A stretch of DNA of 39,770 nt from Nemertoderma westbladi (lineage: Eukaryota; Xenacoelomorpha; Nemertodermatida; Nemertodermatidae): assembly GCA_032718475.1 (NCBI GenBank), contig JAUCBJ010003171.1, positions 1-39,770 on the forward strand, written 5' to 3'. Position numbers and translations under genes: made by a program. The notes under the pieces are model-generated. The model saw nothing but the letters and a program-made list of their open reading frames with translations. It ran no database searches and had not been told where the DNA came from. Positions 38,857 through 39,770 of this stretch are shown here, one piece after another; positions within the stretch are counted from its first letter, which is position 1, and each line of letters begins with the position of its first letter.

Positions 38857-39067
38857 CACTTTCCCAATCTTTCTGATGTTTCGCCGATCCCGTATATAGA
38901 TCCACTGGTGGTCCGACTCCGCCCTTAGTAGCAGCAGATGGTTCCTGTGGTTCAACATTGCCATATACATTGAGCTGTCCTATTGCCTAAGGGAGCAAAG
39001 CAAATATTCCTTTATTATTCTACATCTAAAGAATTGTGAGGTAATTACGGGAGTAGACGCTGTGCTG

Positions 39068-39246
39068 ACACAGGTGCAGACACAGGTGCCGACACAGGTG
39101 CAGACACAGGTGCCGACACAGGTGCCGACACAGGTGCCGACACAGGTGCAGACGCAGGTGCCGTCCACAGGTGCCGACACAGGTGCCGACACAGGTGCAG
39201 ACACAGGTGCCGATATAGGTGCCGACACAGGTGCCGACACAGTTGC
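39068..39246. repeat. 12-bp minisatellite
   Basis: About fifteen units of ACAGGTGCCGAC, alternating with ACAGGTGCAGAC; one unit has an extra base near 39165. The open frames across it follow from the period. Confidence 0.95.
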
Positions 39247-39254
39247 CGATTACA

Positions 39255-39705
39255 ATGCGACACAATTACCTAGGTTTTTTAAACAAAGACTAGTCTTTCT
39301 TGATAACGGACGGCTTTGTTAAGAAAGCCTTGAAATTCTAGGTTATGTTAACAAAGACTGATTCATTAGACTATTTTAGCATATGTTCTAATAATTTGCT
39401 GTAATAAACTAGTTTGATCGTTTGTGAACTAATTTTATGGAAAATAAAAACATTAATGTCACATCCCATATATCGATTTCATTATTTATGATCAATCAGC
39501 GCAATATTATTATCAATAGTAAGAAAGCCTAGGCATTCCTAGAAAAGCCTGTTTCAATAAAGAAACTCACTAATACAAATAATACGTAACAAAGTCTAGG
39601 CTTTGTGTGGAATCTAATGAATGCCTAGCCTTTCTTGATTTCGAACGGTTTTGTTAACAAAGCCTAGGCTTTCTTAAGAAAACCTGATTCCAAACAAAGC
39701 CGCTC
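39255..39705. repeat. Dispersed palindromic AAAGCCTAGGCTTT-type repeats
   Basis: Direct near-repeats at about 39294-39330 and 39632-39664 (CTTTCTTGAT, ACGG, TTTTGTTAA). Multiple palindromic AAAG(C/A)CTAG(G/T)CTTT cores occur near 39281, 39528, 39594 and 39660. No gene. Possibly degraded ends of a foldback element. Confidence 0.55.
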
Positions 39706-39770
39706 TTAAATATACTTATTGGAGTTAATAGTTCAGACAATAAGTCGTATTAGCCTATTTACGCAGTAAC

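Noticed and set aside
36798-38928. Three overlapping plus-strand frames of 635-692 codons
   Set aside because: They are products of a stop-free 66-bp unit whose length is a multiple of three. All three frames are equally open and none has a plausible non-repetitive domain.
39026-39322. Frames of VSAP, GTCV and TQVP repeats
   Set aside because: They are translations of the 12-bp minisatellite with no non-repeat context.

Overview
This window comes from an AT-rich invertebrate animal genome. It has spliced genes with GT-AG introns, a CR1/L2-type LINE, a Penelope-like retroelement remnant, tRNA-derived SINEs, several foldback or MITE-type DNA elements and many minisatellites. Nothing prokaryotic, plasmid or viral is visible. 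I cannot assign a phylum from sequence alone.

Two protein-coding genes are well supported. They are divergent (head to head), with starts about 10.3 kb apart. On the minus strand, 4209-20653 holds a complete nine-exon long-chain acyl-CoA synthetase of the ACSL3/ACSL4 type (715 aa). I reconstructed it exon by exon; every junction keeps frame and matches the family. On the plus strand, 30931-36474 is a single 5.5-kb open exon for an 1847-aa multi-PLAT protein (LOXHD1-like). It has about ten PLAT repeats and a six-repeat, beta-trefoil-like insert.

Layout: 1-1500, internally deleted LINE. 1500-4200, AT-rich non-coding DNA with an inverted-repeat pair. 4209-20653, ACSL with large repeat-filled introns. 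The last intron carries a 2.55-kb satellite; intron 7 has twin palindromes; intron 5 has a 21-bp minisatellite; intron 2 has a 30-bp minisatellite, three foldbacks, a hAT-like element with a nested SINE, and a Penelope-like GIY-YIG remnant; intron 1 has a long-armed foldback. 20.7-30.1 kb, intergenic, with tRNA-like SINEs, an AGGTTTTTT-rich foldback, an element with GAGGGTTGAACCA repeats and possible exon fragments near 29.5-29.85 kb. 30149-30899, a TTAA-flanked piggyBac-like MITE ending 31 bp before the PLAT start codon. 36.9-38.9 kb, a 66-bp minisatellite of 28 units. 39.07-39.25 kb, a 12-bp minisatellite. The tail holds short dispersed palindromic repeats.

The most unusual structure is the intronic satellite. 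It has nested periodicity (26/30 bp, then 138 bp, then 414 bp). Both edges are inverted copies of the tail of a tRNA-like SINE that also occurs at 26.3-26.46 kb, and the monomer core is identical to the T-arm/tail junction of that SINE. This suggests the satellite was seeded from a head-to-head SINE pair. ACSL activates fatty acids and PLAT domains bind lipids or membrane proteins, but nothing here shows that the two genes work together.
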